From a virus, in the IMG/VR virus record IMGVR_UViG_3300049024_000030, positions 1 through 59,508 of that record: 59,508 bases of DNA. One strand, written 5' to 3'. Shown here piece by piece: positions 8,623-17,234 of the stretch. Positions within the stretch are counted from its first letter, which is position 1. Each line of letters opens with the position of its first letter. The notes beneath the pieces are model-generated. The model was not told the origin of the DNA. It did not search any database and saw nothing but the letters and a program-made list of their open reading frames with translations. Both the position numbers and the translations under genes were made by a program.

Positions 8623-9257
8623 TCCGGTATCGCCACCCTCACGTCACCCGGCAAAAACGGCGCGCCCATATGTCGAATGAAATGATCGTTCGTCGGATGG
8701 CGCAGTTCACAATCGGCCAATCTTCGCGGACACGTCGGCAGATCGGACGTAGATCCACATTCAAAACCTTTATATTCCGGCGCCTGACAGAGTCCGCGAA
8801 TGAAGCGCGACGGCCCTACTGAAACGGGCGCGTAAACGTCGGAGACGACCTTGAGTTGGGCCGTCAACTGGTTATCGCTCGGCGCCTTGACGAAACCCGT
8901 CAAGAAGACTTTATATCCCTGCCATCCGTCGTCGGGGTCCGTCCAGTAGCGGCCCACTTTGGCTTCCGCGCCGTAGAGATATCTTTCGAGTCCCGCAAAC
9001 TCATTGCCGAGAATCGTATCAACGTTTTGCATCTCGACTATCGCACCGTCCGCCTCGCCGGTGATCGTGGAAGTGATCGCGGGCGTCTTGCGTAATTGAG
9101 GTTGCCACGTCACGCCGTTGAAGGTTAAAGAAGCGGTGGCGAAATAATAAGAGCGTACTTCGGAGCCGATAAGGATAACCAACTCCAGCGTCCCGTAAGA
9201 CCTGAGCCGCCCCTTGCGCGCTCTTTCTGTATACCCCGCTGGCATTATTCGAGCCAT
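8619..9257 (-). CDS. Minor tail protein, gpL-like/DUF2163-type, four-cysteine C-terminus (212 aa)
   Basis: Lies directly after the tape measure, as lambda gpL-type and DUF2163 tail proteins do. Residues 1-150 fit the N-terminal tail-tip domain; residues 150-190 contain Cys157, Cys167, Cys176 and Cys183 in the spacing style of the gpL C-terminal domain, which in lambda holds an iron-sulfur cluster. Whether this protein binds a cluster is inferred. It links tape measure end and hub. The start is 1 nt after the tape measure stop region and its end overlaps the next gene (ATGA). Confidence 0.8.
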   Translation of the reverse strand: MARIMPAGYTERARKGRLRSYGTLELVILIGSEVRSYYFATASLTFNGVTWQPQLRKTPAITSTITGEADGAIVEMQNVDTILGNEFAGLERYLYGAEAKVGRYWTDPDDGWQGYKVFLTGFVKAPSDNQLTAQLKVVSDVYAPVSVGPSRFIRGLCQAPEYKGFECGSTSDLPTCPRRLADCELRHPTNDHFIRHMGAPFLPGDVRVAIPE

Positions 9258-12200
9258 TTAAACCGCCCTCCCGTCGCCGCGCGCGTCCTGCACGGCGTTG
9301 ACGATGATTTTCTTCCCCGTTCGGCCATTCGTGGCGGATGCAAGTATCTGCTGCGCGTCGTTTTGAGTGACGCCGACCCGCACGACGAGATTGATAGCGG
9401 CAGGGGCGGACGATGACGCCGTGCTTGAGCCGGCGTAAATCCCGCCGCTATCGAACACGCCACTCGGCTTGTAGCCAGGCACGCCGACGCGGTTGAATAT
9501 GTCCGGACCTGCCAATGCGCGGATTGACGCCTGGTGTGTAGGCGTCAAAACCATTTCGTCGCGGTGCAATATCGCGGGACCACCGCGAGTCAGACCGCCA
9601 CTGTCAAACTGCGGGACTAATCTCGAATCAATCGCCGAAAACCTTGCCGCGTCGCGTCGCTGTTGGATTTGTTTGGCTATGGCAGGCTCAACCAGATCGT
9701 TGTAAACCTTCTGCAGATCGCGCGCCTGATTCGTCAATCGCGACTCGCGAACGCTGGCGGTTTTCAATCCCGAAATCTGCTGCTTGAACGTCCCTAAAAT
9801 CTGACTGTCGAAGATTGACCTGGCCTGACTGTAGTCAATCGAACCGCTCGAGACGCCGAGCGCGAGTTGTTCGATGGATTGGATAGCTTGGGTTAAGAAC
9901 TGGCCAGAGGCTTCCTCGTCTTTTCGTCTCTGAGCCGCTTTACCCGCGAATATCGCGCCAACCAATAACGGCGCGCCTATCAACGCAATCGGCCCTAATG
10001 CCGCCAATGCGGCCGGCCCGAGCGCCCCGAGCCCGCCTCCCGCCGCCGAGAATACTGACGCCCCGAAGGATAAGCCGAGCCCCACGGCCCCGCCGCCGAC
10101 AGCGCCGAGAATGTTTCCGAATGTGGATTGTCCGCCGAGGCCGGCGCCGAGACCTGCGCCCAATAGCGGCGCCGCGGAAGCCAATCCGCCGAATAGGCCG
10201 CCAAGGGAGAAGCCGCTGCGCGCAACCGTGCCGACGGTTCCGGCAGTTCCACCACTTCCGCCACCGCTCACAGCGCTGATGAAATTGCCGAGCGCCGATT
10301 GCTGCTGCGCCTGTTGAGTGACGGAAGCCGGAAAGGTGGACGGCGTTCGGAAAAGATCGCCGAAGATGCCGCCGATGCCACCAGATTGGCCACCGCCGCC
10401 GCCGAACAATCCAACCAATGGCGCGAGCGCCTGACGGGCGACGTTTTGTAATGAGCGCCCGAGTAGATCGTTGAAGAACCCCAGCACGGCGGATTTCAGC
10501 CCGTTCAACAGGTCGCGGGTGTTGAGTAATGCTTGAGAAACGTTCTGGCCGAATCTTTCAAAAGCGTCGCCGACGCTGATCGTCGCGGCATTGAAGCCGC
10601 GCATAAAGCGCTCGGTGTCGCTGATAGCGGTCCCTAACTGCGTCATCAGATTTACTTCGTCGCGCAGGTTCTGGATATCGTCTTTATCAATAAATTTCGC
10701 ATTAGGACCGCCCAGATTCGCATTGATCGCCGAGGCCCGGCCCAACGCGGCTTGCTGGCGAAGCGCATCGGCCTGCTCCGGAGTGAGAGCGCCCCTGTTG
10801 AACAGCTCGTCTATATTCCGCAACCGAAGATTGTAGGATCTGCTCGAATCCCTGTTCGCGTCGTTAAATTCTCGCCGCCCTCCGCTGATAAGGCTTGAAA
10901 ATCCTCTCCCAATCGCTGAACTGGTAGCGTCCCCGAGTTTCTGAAGAGAATCGGCGTATCTCTCACGCGCCTTTATTTCTACCTTATAGCTTTTAATCAG
11001 TTCATCGGTCGCGGTATCCAGATCGCGTAATCGCGTCTCTACATTGTCCTGCAATGCGGATATATTGATCCTCGCAATGGCGCGCTCAGCCTGGTCTCTC
11101 GCCGATGCACGGCGTGAAGCGGTAAGACCTCCCCCACTTGAAGCATCGCTTAATCTTTTAGCCCGCGCGTCCCCGACGTTGACACCGGGCGAGCCGGGTA
11201 ATCCCGGCAACAGTCCCAATGCCATTCTCGCCGCTGGATCGCCGACTCCGTACAGGTTGTAGGCTGACGCGCCGTTTAACGGTACGCGGCTTGTCGGCGG
11301 GACGCTGGGCAGCGCATTCGGATCGACGCCGCGAATGATTCCGTCGATGTTGCGCAGTTGGCGCTGAAGTTGGTCGATGATGGCCGTGACCGGATTCAGA
11401 AAATCAGAAATGCGGCCCAGGAAACCGATCAGTCCGGTTTTACTTTCGAGTCCGGTGATCAGGGTTACAAAGCGCTCTGTTACGTCCACTAAAACCAGCA
11501 TCCGGCTCGCAGAGCGGTCTATCTCGTCGCCCAAACTGGCGAGAACGGCGGCGATCTTCGGCCCGTCCTTCTCAAGTAGTTGGACCAACTTTTCCATTTG
11601 CGGCAGGATCGTTTTGATCAGCGCATCGCCGATTGGCGCGAGCGCAACCGTGATCCTGTCCTTCATCTTCTCGAACTGCCCCGCAAGCGTTTCCTGCGCG
11701 TTCTTGAGCGCCGAGTTCGTCTCCGCCGCCTTGACGAGCTCTTCGGCCAATCTCTCGACTGTGTTGACGCCCAGATTCTTCGCCGCTTTTCTGATCGCCT
11801 CGGCGTTCGTCGGATTGTCGACGTTGAAGATTTGCGCGATTAGCTTGCCCGCAATCGGCGATTGGCCAACGAGTTCTTTCAAATCGGCCCGCTCGAAGTT
11901 CTGAGAGATCAATTGCGTCAGGTTGTTGACGAATTGCTTAGGGTCGCCGAGCGGCGAAATCGCATTGAGGCGGCCCACGACAGGGAGAAGGCGATTGATT
12001 GTTTGCTGGGTGACGTTGAAAACGCGCAACTGGGTATCGAGCGTCGCCGCGAGTGACGTTGTTAGTCCCGGCGTCTGCTGCGCGAGTTGGAATAGTTCGC
12101 GAAATCGCGCCGTCGCGGCCTGCGCGCTGCCTGTGAAAGCACGAAGCGCCGCGACCTGGCGATCAATCGCGACGGCGGCCTGAATCGCGTCGGAAGCGAT

Positions 12201-12437
12201 CTGTTTGAACACGCGCAGTCCACCAATCGCCGCGAGCGCGGTGCTCAATGCCGCGACTTCCGAACGCGCGCGTCGAGTCCCGCTCTCGACGCCAAGAGAA
12301 ATCGCGTCGCCAACCTTCTTGCCCGCGACTTGCGCCCCCTGCGCGGCGTCGTTGACGGCCTTCACCAGATCGTCCTTCAGTTTCTTCGACGCTTCGCTGT
12401 TGTCGAGTTTTATCTTGATTACGATTTCCTGCGCCAT
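9258..12437 (-). CDS. Tail tape measure protein (1059 aa)
   Basis: The longest gene. It sets tail length and is expected to be ejected with DNA. Residues about 1-470 are helical and coiled-coil-like (tape measure N-terminal domain pattern, with repeated Ala/Gln/Arg helices). About 690-870 are very rich in Gly/Ala with hydrophobic segments (GLGAGLGGQSTFGNILGAVG; IALIGAPLLVGAIFAG), matching the membrane-inserting part of tape measures. The C-terminus is DNA-ejection-tip-like (GPAILHRDEMVL). It follows the frameshifted tail chaperone pair, the canonical order. Confidence 0.95.
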   Translation of the reverse strand: MAQEIVIKIKLDNSEASKKLKDDLVKAVNDAAQGAQVAGKKVGDAISLGVESGTRRARSEVAALSTALAAIGGLRVFKQIASDAIQAAVAIDRQVAALRAFTGSAQAATARFRELFQLAQQTPGLTTSLAATLDTQLRVFNVTQQTINRLLPVVGRLNAISPLGDPKQFVNNLTQLISQNFERADLKELVGQSPIAGKLIAQIFNVDNPTNAEAIRKAAKNLGVNTVERLAEELVKAAETNSALKNAQETLAGQFEKMKDRITVALAPIGDALIKTILPQMEKLVQLLEKDGPKIAAVLASLGDEIDRSASRMLVLVDVTERFVTLITGLESKTGLIGFLGRISDFLNPVTAIIDQLQRQLRNIDGIIRGVDPNALPSVPPTSRVPLNGASAYNLYGVGDPAARMALGLLPGLPGSPGVNVGDARAKRLSDASSGGGLTASRRASARDQAERAIARINISALQDNVETRLRDLDTATDELIKSYKVEIKARERYADSLQKLGDATSSAIGRGFSSLISGGRREFNDANRDSSRSYNLRLRNIDELFNRGALTPEQADALRQQAALGRASAINANLGGPNAKFIDKDDIQNLRDEVNLMTQLGTAISDTERFMRGFNAATISVGDAFERFGQNVSQALLNTRDLLNGLKSAVLGFFNDLLGRSLQNVARQALAPLVGLFGGGGGQSGGIGGIFGDLFRTPSTFPASVTQQAQQQSALGNFISAVSGGGSGGTAGTVGTVARSGFSLGGLFGGLASAAPLLGAGLGAGLGGQSTFGNILGAVGGGAVGLGLSFGASVFSAAGGGLGALGPAALAALGPIALIGAPLLVGAIFAGKAAQRRKDEEASGQFLTQAIQSIEQLALGVSSGSIDYSQARSIFDSQILGTFKQQISGLKTASVRESRLTNQARDLQKVYNDLVEPAIAKQIQQRRDAARFSAIDSRLVPQFDSGGLTRGGPAILHRDEMVLTPTHQASIRALAGPDIFNRVGVPGYKPSGVFDSGGIYAGSSTASSSAPAAINLVVRVGVTQNDAQQILASATNGRTGKKIIVNAVQDARGDGRAV

Positions 12438-12438
12438 A

Positions 12439-12888
12439 TCAATAGCCCTTAGACAATCGTTGCAGGTGCTGCGAGTGCGCCGGCGTGATCGACGCCTGCG
12501 GTTCCTTCTGCGGATTGGTGGCCTTGTTCTCGCTCGCCTTCCGCGCGTGCTTTATCGCCGCAATGCAGGCCCATTCAAGCGGGTCAAGGTGATCGAGGAT
12601 CGCCGGATAGTCGAAACCGCCACAGATCATGTCGTCTTCTTCGAGTTCATAGGCGACCTGCAGCGCGTGTAACAGATGCGACGGTTCGCTGCCCGGCTTC
12701 GTTTCCTTGAACCTGCAGCCGGCGCAAATCTGTTCAATCTGCGCGTCCGGCTGTAACTCGCGAATCTGATAAATCCTATGCGGCGGTACAGATTCGGCCT
12801 TCGGCTTCGACTCGCATTCTTCCTCACCGGGACACGTCTCGTAATTCAAGGAGCGCACCAGATCGAACTGGCGAGTCAGGCGCTCCAT
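12439..12888 (-). CDS. Tail assembly chaperone, frameshift extension (gpT-like, 149 aa)
   Basis: Lies between the first tail chaperone and the tape measure. Its ATG overlaps the upstream TGA (TGATG), and it is also open in the -1 frame relative to the upstream gene, so a ribosome slipping on AAAAAAG at 12900-12894 would enter it as ...LKKVLMERL. In lambda, the equivalent gpG-T fusion coats the tape measure during tail assembly. Cysteines occur at residues about 19, 24, 55 and 58, which could bind metal. Independent translation from the ATG is also possible. Confidence 0.82.
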   Translation of the reverse strand: MERLTRQFDLVRSLNYETCPGEEECESKPKAESVPPHRIYQIRELQPDAQIEQICAGCRFKETKPGSEPSHLLHALQVAYELEEDDMICGGFDYPAILDHLDPLEWACIAAIKHARKASENKATNPQKEPQASITPAHSQHLQRLSKGY

Positions 12889-12900
12889 CAGGACTTTTTT
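12850..12900 (-). promoter_or_regulatory. Programmed -1 ribosomal frameshift signal
   Basis: On the minus strand the end of the upstream gene reads TTA AAA AAG TCC TGA. It contains the heptamer A AAA AAG in the correct phase (12900-12894), two codons before the stop. Seven nt downstream a hairpin begins: GGAGCGC (12886-12880) pairs with GCGCTCC (12856-12850), with an inner CCAG/CTGG helix in the loop. Slippery site, spacing and stem match known -1 frameshift signals such as lambda G/T and dnaX. Confidence 0.85.
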
Positions 12901-13670
12901 AAGTCCCGCCTGCTCGCGTCGAAATAGTCCATCAGCGCGCCGATTGCGCCCTGCTTCCAGATCGCGTTGACTAAATCCTTGCGCTGCGAATTCCCTTCCG
13001 TCACGCCTTCGAGGCCCGCAAACAACTTGTCATAGAGCGTCACGTAAGGTTTCAGGTGCGTGTAGATCGTTCCCTTGACCTTCGCCGTTCCGGATTGATA
13101 TTGCGTCTCGCGTGACTTGCGCGCGAGTTCGCGGCGCTCAGCTTCAGACGGCTTGTTGAAGATGTGGACGATCATAAAAGGCCCGTAGGTTTGTTTGACG
13201 CGGAACGTCTGCGCGCCAAGTACGAAGCCTTTACCCTTCGGCCTTTCGACATCGAATTCGGCGGCGAACATCGCGACGACCGCCTCTGATTTGTGCTCTG
13301 AGGGAATTTCGGCGGCAAGTTCCGGCGTGACGATCACCCACTCGTCGGGAGCAACGTCGCCGAACGAATAACCCCTTACCTGGTTCCTGAACCTGTCCCA
13401 AAGTTTCGCGTTCGCCATTACGCCGTCGGCGGTCTGAACGCGATTGCGACTCGCGCCAAGCTGCTCGGTTTCCTGCGGCGTCTGCTGCTCGCGTTCGATA
13501 AGCGCCTGCGTTGTCGGCCATTTGATTCTGTGACCGAGCGTAAAGGCGTCGTCACCGTCTCCGACTTCAATTTCAACTGTGACTTCAGGCTGATCGAGCG
13601 GGTAAAGGTTCGCGTCGCTCTGGGATTCGGCGATCAGGTTATCGAGTTTTTCAACTGCTACTGCTTCCAT
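12888..13670 (-). CDS. Tail assembly chaperone (gpG-like, 260 aa)
   Basis: First of the chaperone pair upstream of the tape measure. The start is the ATG at 13670 after AAGGGGGCAT, a good ribosome site; the open frame continues 18 codons farther up without one. Acidic N-terminus and a conserved-looking middle (HRIKWPTTQALIEREQQTP). It is longer than the lambda gpG (about 140 aa), so function is assigned from gene order and from the frameshift signal at its end rather than from sequence similarity. Confidence 0.78.
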   Translation of the reverse strand: MEAVAVEKLDNLIAESQSDANLYPLDQPEVTVEIEVGDGDDAFTLGHRIKWPTTQALIEREQQTPQETEQLGASRNRVQTADGVMANAKLWDRFRNQVRGYSFGDVAPDEWVIVTPELAAEIPSEHKSEAVVAMFAAEFDVERPKGKGFVLGAQTFRVKQTYGPFMIVHIFNKPSEAERRELARKSRETQYQSGTAKVKGTIYTHLKPYVTLYDKLFAGLEGVTEGNSQRKDLVNAIWKQGAIGALMDYFDASRRDLKKS

Positions 13671-13702
13671 ATGCCCCCTTGCGGCAATCCTTGATGAGTG
13701 GT

Positions 13703-13773
13703 ATCGGCCCGCGCGGCGCGTCAAGGAATCGCGCCCTGACTCGCGGTAGCAACGCGCGAGCGAGCGGGCCGAT
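13703..13773. repeat. Structured intergenic element, three-way-junction fold
   Basis: Outer arms ATCGGCCCG (13703-13711) and CGGGCCGAT (13765-13773) enclose two further hairpins: GGCGCG/CGCGCC (13715-13735) and CTCGCG/CGCGAG (13740-13760). No U-tract follows, so it is not a simple terminator. It lies in the leader of the tail chaperone gene and may be a regulatory or processing element. Confidence 0.6.
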
Positions 13774-13778
13774 GGGTA

Positions 13779-14072
13779 TTAAGAGATTGGCAGTATTTCG
13801 GACGGAACATCCTTATATAGCCATTGGCAGCGCTTGGACGATTCAATGGGAAGCGTGGATGGGTCAACGTCGTCGCCGCGGTGAAAACTGAGCGCACGGT
13901 AGAAGCCGTAATCCTCTTCGCCGTAATTGCTCATTGACGCGATCACGCTCGCCCATGACGAGGCGTCCACGGTAATATCGAAGACCGTTCCCGCATCATC
14001 GGACTTCTTCAGAATCCGCACGGCGCCATCAGGCAGTTTTTCAAAATACAAATTGTCAGTTAAATGAAACAT
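13779..14072 (-). CDS. Hypothetical protein (97 aa)
   Basis: Function unknown. Starts MFHLTDNLYFEKLPDGAVRI and continues with TVFDITVDASSWASVIASM, a style of short protein often present among phage small genes near the tail module. No membrane segment. Ribosome site is weak. It follows the 14077 gene by 4 bp. Confidence 0.75.
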   Translation of the reverse strand: MFHLTDNLYFEKLPDGAVRILKKSDDAGTVFDITVDASSWASVIASMSNYGEEDYGFYRALSFHRGDDVDPSTLPIESSKRCQWLYKDVPSEILPIS

Positions 14073-14076
14073 AGGA

Positions 14077-14313
14077 TTACCATTTATCGTCCGGACATTT
14101 CAGCGCCGGCATCAATCGTTTCAATCGCATATCCGCCAACCCCCATTCCGGACATTTACAGGCTGTGCAGAATTCGTTCTGAAGCGTCAGTTTTAGCGCG
14201 GGACATTTCATGCATTGCTCTGTCCGGTAACTGTAAGTCGCCAGCGAGACCGGCCCGCGGCGAAGCAACGACCAGACGGCAACGACGAAACTCTTCGCCT
14301 TCAAAAACAGCAT
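14077..14313 (-). CDS. Small cysteine-rich protein (78 aa)
   Basis: Function unknown. Hydrophobic/basic N-terminus, then CMKC at about residues 34-37, CTACKC at about 49-54 and a final Cys near residue 73, a rubredoxin- or zinc-ribbon-like layout. Overlaps the end of the 14301 gene by 13 nt. Similar small cysteine-rich proteins are common beside phage structural genes, without known role. Confidence 0.75.
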   Translation of the reverse strand: MLFLKAKSFVVAVWSLLRRGPVSLATYSYRTEQCMKCPALKLTLQNEFCTACKCPEWGLADMRLKRLMPALKCPDDKW

Positions 14314-14555
14314 CGCTGATTCACAGCCGCGTCAGGGTCCATAGAAAACGGCTCGTCAGGCGCCAAAACACCGTTACGGCGCATAATCGCCTCGCGCTCG
14401 CGTATTGCTTCCAGGTTGCGCCGCTGGTAATCTTCCAGTCGCAGCCGCGCGTCGCGCTCTTCGTAGGTCTCCACAATTTCAGCCTTGTGGACGACTTCAA
14501 CGAGCGCGGATTCGGTTGAAATCTCTTCGACGTTTTCTTTCTTCTCTCTCACCAT
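14301..14555 (-). CDS. Small charged helical protein (84 aa)
   Basis: Not recognised. Almost fully helical and charged (long run of Glu/Arg), ending in a Cys-Cys-Phe. Good ribosome site (AAGGGGTGATCA). Lies directly after the tail tube gene. Possibly an accessory tail assembly factor, by position only. Confidence 0.7.
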   Translation of the reverse strand: MVREKKENVEEISTESALVEVVHKAEIVETYEERDARLRLEDYQRRNLEAIREREAIMRRNGVLAPDEPFSMDPDAAVNQRCCF

Positions 14556-14565
14556 TGATCACCCC

Positions 14566-16005
14566 TTAGTTGAACACCGGCGTTACACCGTCCAACCCGT
14601 TCACGACATCAACTCTTGCGCCAATCGTCGCGGCGTCGAATTCAGTCGCGAACGAGAAGCGAAACGCGGCGTAACCGTCGATGTTTTCCCCTCTTACCCC
14701 GTTGAATTTGGCTTTGGGGATTACCCAGCTCAATTCTTCATAGGTTGGCCCGGCGGCGTCGAGAATCGCGCCGCGAGCGCCGAATTTGACGTTGGTGAGT
14801 TGGATGCTGTCACACATCTTTTCCCACTCAGAAACGCGGCTGCCGACGAGATAAGTGATTTCGGCCGTGATTGTCCGATCACCGCGCACGCTCTTATTCG
14901 CGTATGCGCCAACACCGGTCCCCGGCGTGGTGATCGAATAGTCGCCGCGCTTCTGGACGGGATCGCCGCCGCACCTTGCCAACTGCGTGTTGTGGTTGTT
15001 GGAAAACGCGAAATTCCACGCGCGCCAGCGGCAGTCTGACGCAAGGTCGCGCAACCCCACGTCATCGGTGAATTCGAGAAACGGTTTCGGGTTGAGACAG
15101 GCGAACGCAGGCGGATCAGGCAGCGTGTAACTACCCGGCGTGGTGTTCGTTGACGTTGGCGCGTCGGTGATTCCGGTGCCGTTGGCCGCAATCGCGATAT
15201 TCATTGTCGTGTCGTTCGGCGCGGTGTGGCGCGGTGTGAGGGTGATTGACGTTGACGCGCCGCCGACGATGAAGAAATCGGAAATTACAGGGTCGTTCGA
15301 AAGAGCGGTTCTTACCTTCCCGGCCCAGACGGCCGCCGTGTCGGCATTCGTGACGGTGACGGCAACCAACCTTGGCGAGCCGGCCATATTCGCCGCTGTG
15401 ATAGTGACGTTGATAGGGGTGGCGCCGCTTGAGACCGTGCCGGCGGCCGTTGCGGTTTCCACCTGTTGAACACCGATTAAATGGGGGATGCGGTGCTTGC
15501 CTGAGCAGAGGAGCGAGAACGCGATTTGCACGTCGTCATCGCCGGATTGCGACATTGAGAAGTCGTTGACGACGGTGCCAGGGTAAAGCACTGACGCGCC
15601 GCCCGCTTCGACAATGGCGTTGAAACTGGGAAGCTGTAACCCGGCGGCGGGTGGCAATAGAGACGCACTATGCCGCCACGCGATGCCGCCAACGACGACG
15701 GCCGGCGCGGCGGGTGTTCCGCCGGCGGCGCGCATCGCCACCTTGCCATACAGTCTGAAATTGGCGCGATCAGCGCAGCCGATTGTCGCCTGGCCGAAAC
15801 GCTTTAGGCACTGGCCTGTCTGGAATTCTGAACTATTCCCGGCTCTGCCAGCGTCCGTGCTGAACTCTGGCTCGGGCATATACACCGCCCCATTCTGCCA
15901 GCCGGCGCGCTCGTAATCCGTGCCGACCGTGACGGGGGTGTTAAACGCGCCCTCACGTTTGGATATGAACAGTTTTGCGTCACGTATCAGGTTGTCATTA
16001 GGCAT
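14566..16005 (-). CDS. Major tail tube protein with inserted Ig-like domain (479 aa)
   Basis: Forms the tail tube around the DNA channel. The outer thirds (residues 1-185 and 305-479) carry the tube fold. Residues about 190-300 (SSGATPINVTITAANMAGSP; VWAGKVRTALSNDP; NIAIAANGTGITDAP) form a repeat-like Ig-type domain that many phages insert in or append to capsid and tail proteins. Gene order (after the tail terminator, before chaperones and tape measure) supports the call. It has no relation to the later tail tip modules. Confidence 0.87.
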   Translation of the reverse strand: MPNDNLIRDAKLFISKREGAFNTPVTVGTDYERAGWQNGAVYMPEPEFSTDAGRAGNSSEFQTGQCLKRFGQATIGCADRANFRLYGKVAMRAAGGTPAAPAVVVGGIAWRHSASLLPPAAGLQLPSFNAIVEAGGASVLYPGTVVNDFSMSQSGDDDVQIAFSLLCSGKHRIPHLIGVQQVETATAAGTVSSGATPINVTITAANMAGSPRLVAVTVTNADTAAVWAGKVRTALSNDPVISDFFIVGGASTSITLTPRHTAPNDTTMNIAIAANGTGITDAPTSTNTTPGSYTLPDPPAFACLNPKPFLEFTDDVGLRDLASDCRWRAWNFAFSNNHNTQLARCGGDPVQKRGDYSITTPGTGVGAYANKSVRGDRTITAEITYLVGSRVSEWEKMCDSIQLTNVKFGARGAILDAAGPTYEELSWVIPKAKFNGVRGENIDGYAAFRFSFATEFDAATIGARVDVVNGLDGVTPVFN

Positions 16006-16020
16006 TGATTGCTTACCTCG

Positions 16021-16491
16021 CTAACATTGCTCAATCGTTATCTGGCCGATTGATCGGTGTAACAACTGGCCGCCGTACAGGTTTAAATTGATTCGGAAAT
16101 CCAATTCGCCGCCTTCAGCGATTCGCATAATGGATCGCGGCAGGTTCGGTTTATTCGCGAACCGCTGGCAGATCGCGGTCAGTTCGGCGGTGTAGGCCAG
16201 ATCGGAATTCGCCGCGCGCGTCCCCGCGTCGTCATACCAGCGCAGGCCGCGAATCTCATAAGTAAAAAACTGTCTCAGGCAATTCGGGTTTTCGCGCACG
16301 CTATAAGTCCGATTCGGCGTGATCACGTAACCGTGGACAAGGTTATTGTCGGCGGGGGAAACCAGCTTTCCCGGCCACGTCCGCTCGTCACCCCCCAAAG
16401 CCCACCATGGAAAAACCACGGCGAGCGGCGCCGCGAGTTTGATTTCGCCTTCTAAATCTGCCCGCATTTGCGCTTCGGTGAAGGTCGGCAT
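16021..16491 (-). CDS. Tail terminator-like protein (gpU-type position, 156 aa)
   Basis: Sits between the gp10-like protein and the tail tube, where the tail terminator (length-capping) protein is found. Sequence is mixed alpha/beta (PLAVVFPWWALGG; QFFTYEIRGLRWYDD). The assignment rests on position and length. Its ATG follows the previous stop directly (TAAATG). Confidence 0.68.
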   Translation of the reverse strand: MPTFTEAQMRADLEGEIKLAAPLAVVFPWWALGGDERTWPGKLVSPADNNLVHGYVITPNRTYSVRENPNCLRQFFTYEIRGLRWYDDAGTRAANSDLAYTAELTAICQRFANKPNLPRSIMRIAEGGELDFRINLNLYGGQLLHRSIGQITIEQC

Positions 16492-16878
16492 TTATGTTTC
16501 CACCCCTAAAAATCCGCCGCTGTCAAAACGCTTCAACACGCTGTCGATTGCTGGCCTTACAAACGGACGCGCCGCCATATTCTCAGTTCCGAATTCAAGC
16601 GCTTCCGCATATTCAGCCGCGATTGTGACCACGGTTTCGGTGTCCGACTTCACGTCCGTCTGAATCGAGTTAATCAAGAAGCCGGTGTCTACAGCGGGAC
16701 TCTCACCCGGGGCGGACGCAATGTGAATGCGGCCCCTGCGTCTATATTCCCGCCCCGTCTTAACCCCGGTCATCAGCAACTTCGCCTCGGCCTCGATCGC
16801 GAAGCCGATATTGCTTAAGATTCGGCGGAAATCCTTGTTGTTGTCGCCCTTGATCTGGACTTGAAACGTAAGATTCAT
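16492..16878 (-). CDS. HK97 gp10-like head-tail protein (128 aa)
   Basis: Matches the gp10-like family in key positions: an arginine-rich YRRRGRIHIASAPGESP segment, then DTGFLINSI, a conserved YAEALEFGT turn and MAARPFVRPA near the C-terminus. The family completes the neck between connector and tail. Overlaps the previous gene as ATGA. Confidence 0.88.
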   Translation of the reverse strand: MNLTFQVQIKGDNNKDFRRILSNIGFAIEAEAKLLMTGVKTGREYRRRGRIHIASAPGESPAVDTGFLINSIQTDVKSDTETVVTIAAEYAEALEFGTENMAARPFVRPAIDSVLKRFDSGGFLGVET

Positions 16879-17234
16879 TGCGTCGCCCCCGTCGTTGGCT
16901 TTAATCGCAACACATACCCGGCCCCGATCTGCTGCTGTGGTAACAGCTCGTCAATCGCATACTTCGACTCTCTTCCATCAATCACCAGCGCCATTGCCGC
17001 GCCGGTTTTCAGCAAGTCGCGATCAACGGCGCCTTCAACCAGCCAGAATTTGACTTTGCCGTTCTCGCCGTCATTCGATCTTTCGCGGACGAAAGTGAAC
17101 CCGCTGCTTATCCGCGCGCTCTCGGTTTCCCCGGCTTCCGGAGTGATCCCATAAAACACGGCTTCGACGTTGCGCCCGTAGAGAGCGCGGCGCATTTTGT
17201 CGAGCGTGGATTTTGAGAGAAGAGGTTTAACCAC
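16875..17234 (-). CDS. Head-tail stopper-like protein (119 aa)
   Basis: Beta-rich small protein in the neck-gene position between adaptor and gp10-like protein. GTG start at 17234, overlapping the preceding stop by 8 nt. Sequence features (DRDLLKTGAAMALVIDGRE, YAIDELLPQQQ) fit a stopper/adaptor-type barrel, but the call depends mainly on gene order. Confidence 0.65.
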   Translation of the reverse strand: MVKPLLSKSTLDKMRRALYGRNVEAVFYGITPEAGETESARISSGFTFVRERSNDGENGKVKFWLVEGAVDRDLLKTGAAMALVIDGRESKYAIDELLPQQQIGAGYVLRLKPTTGATQ

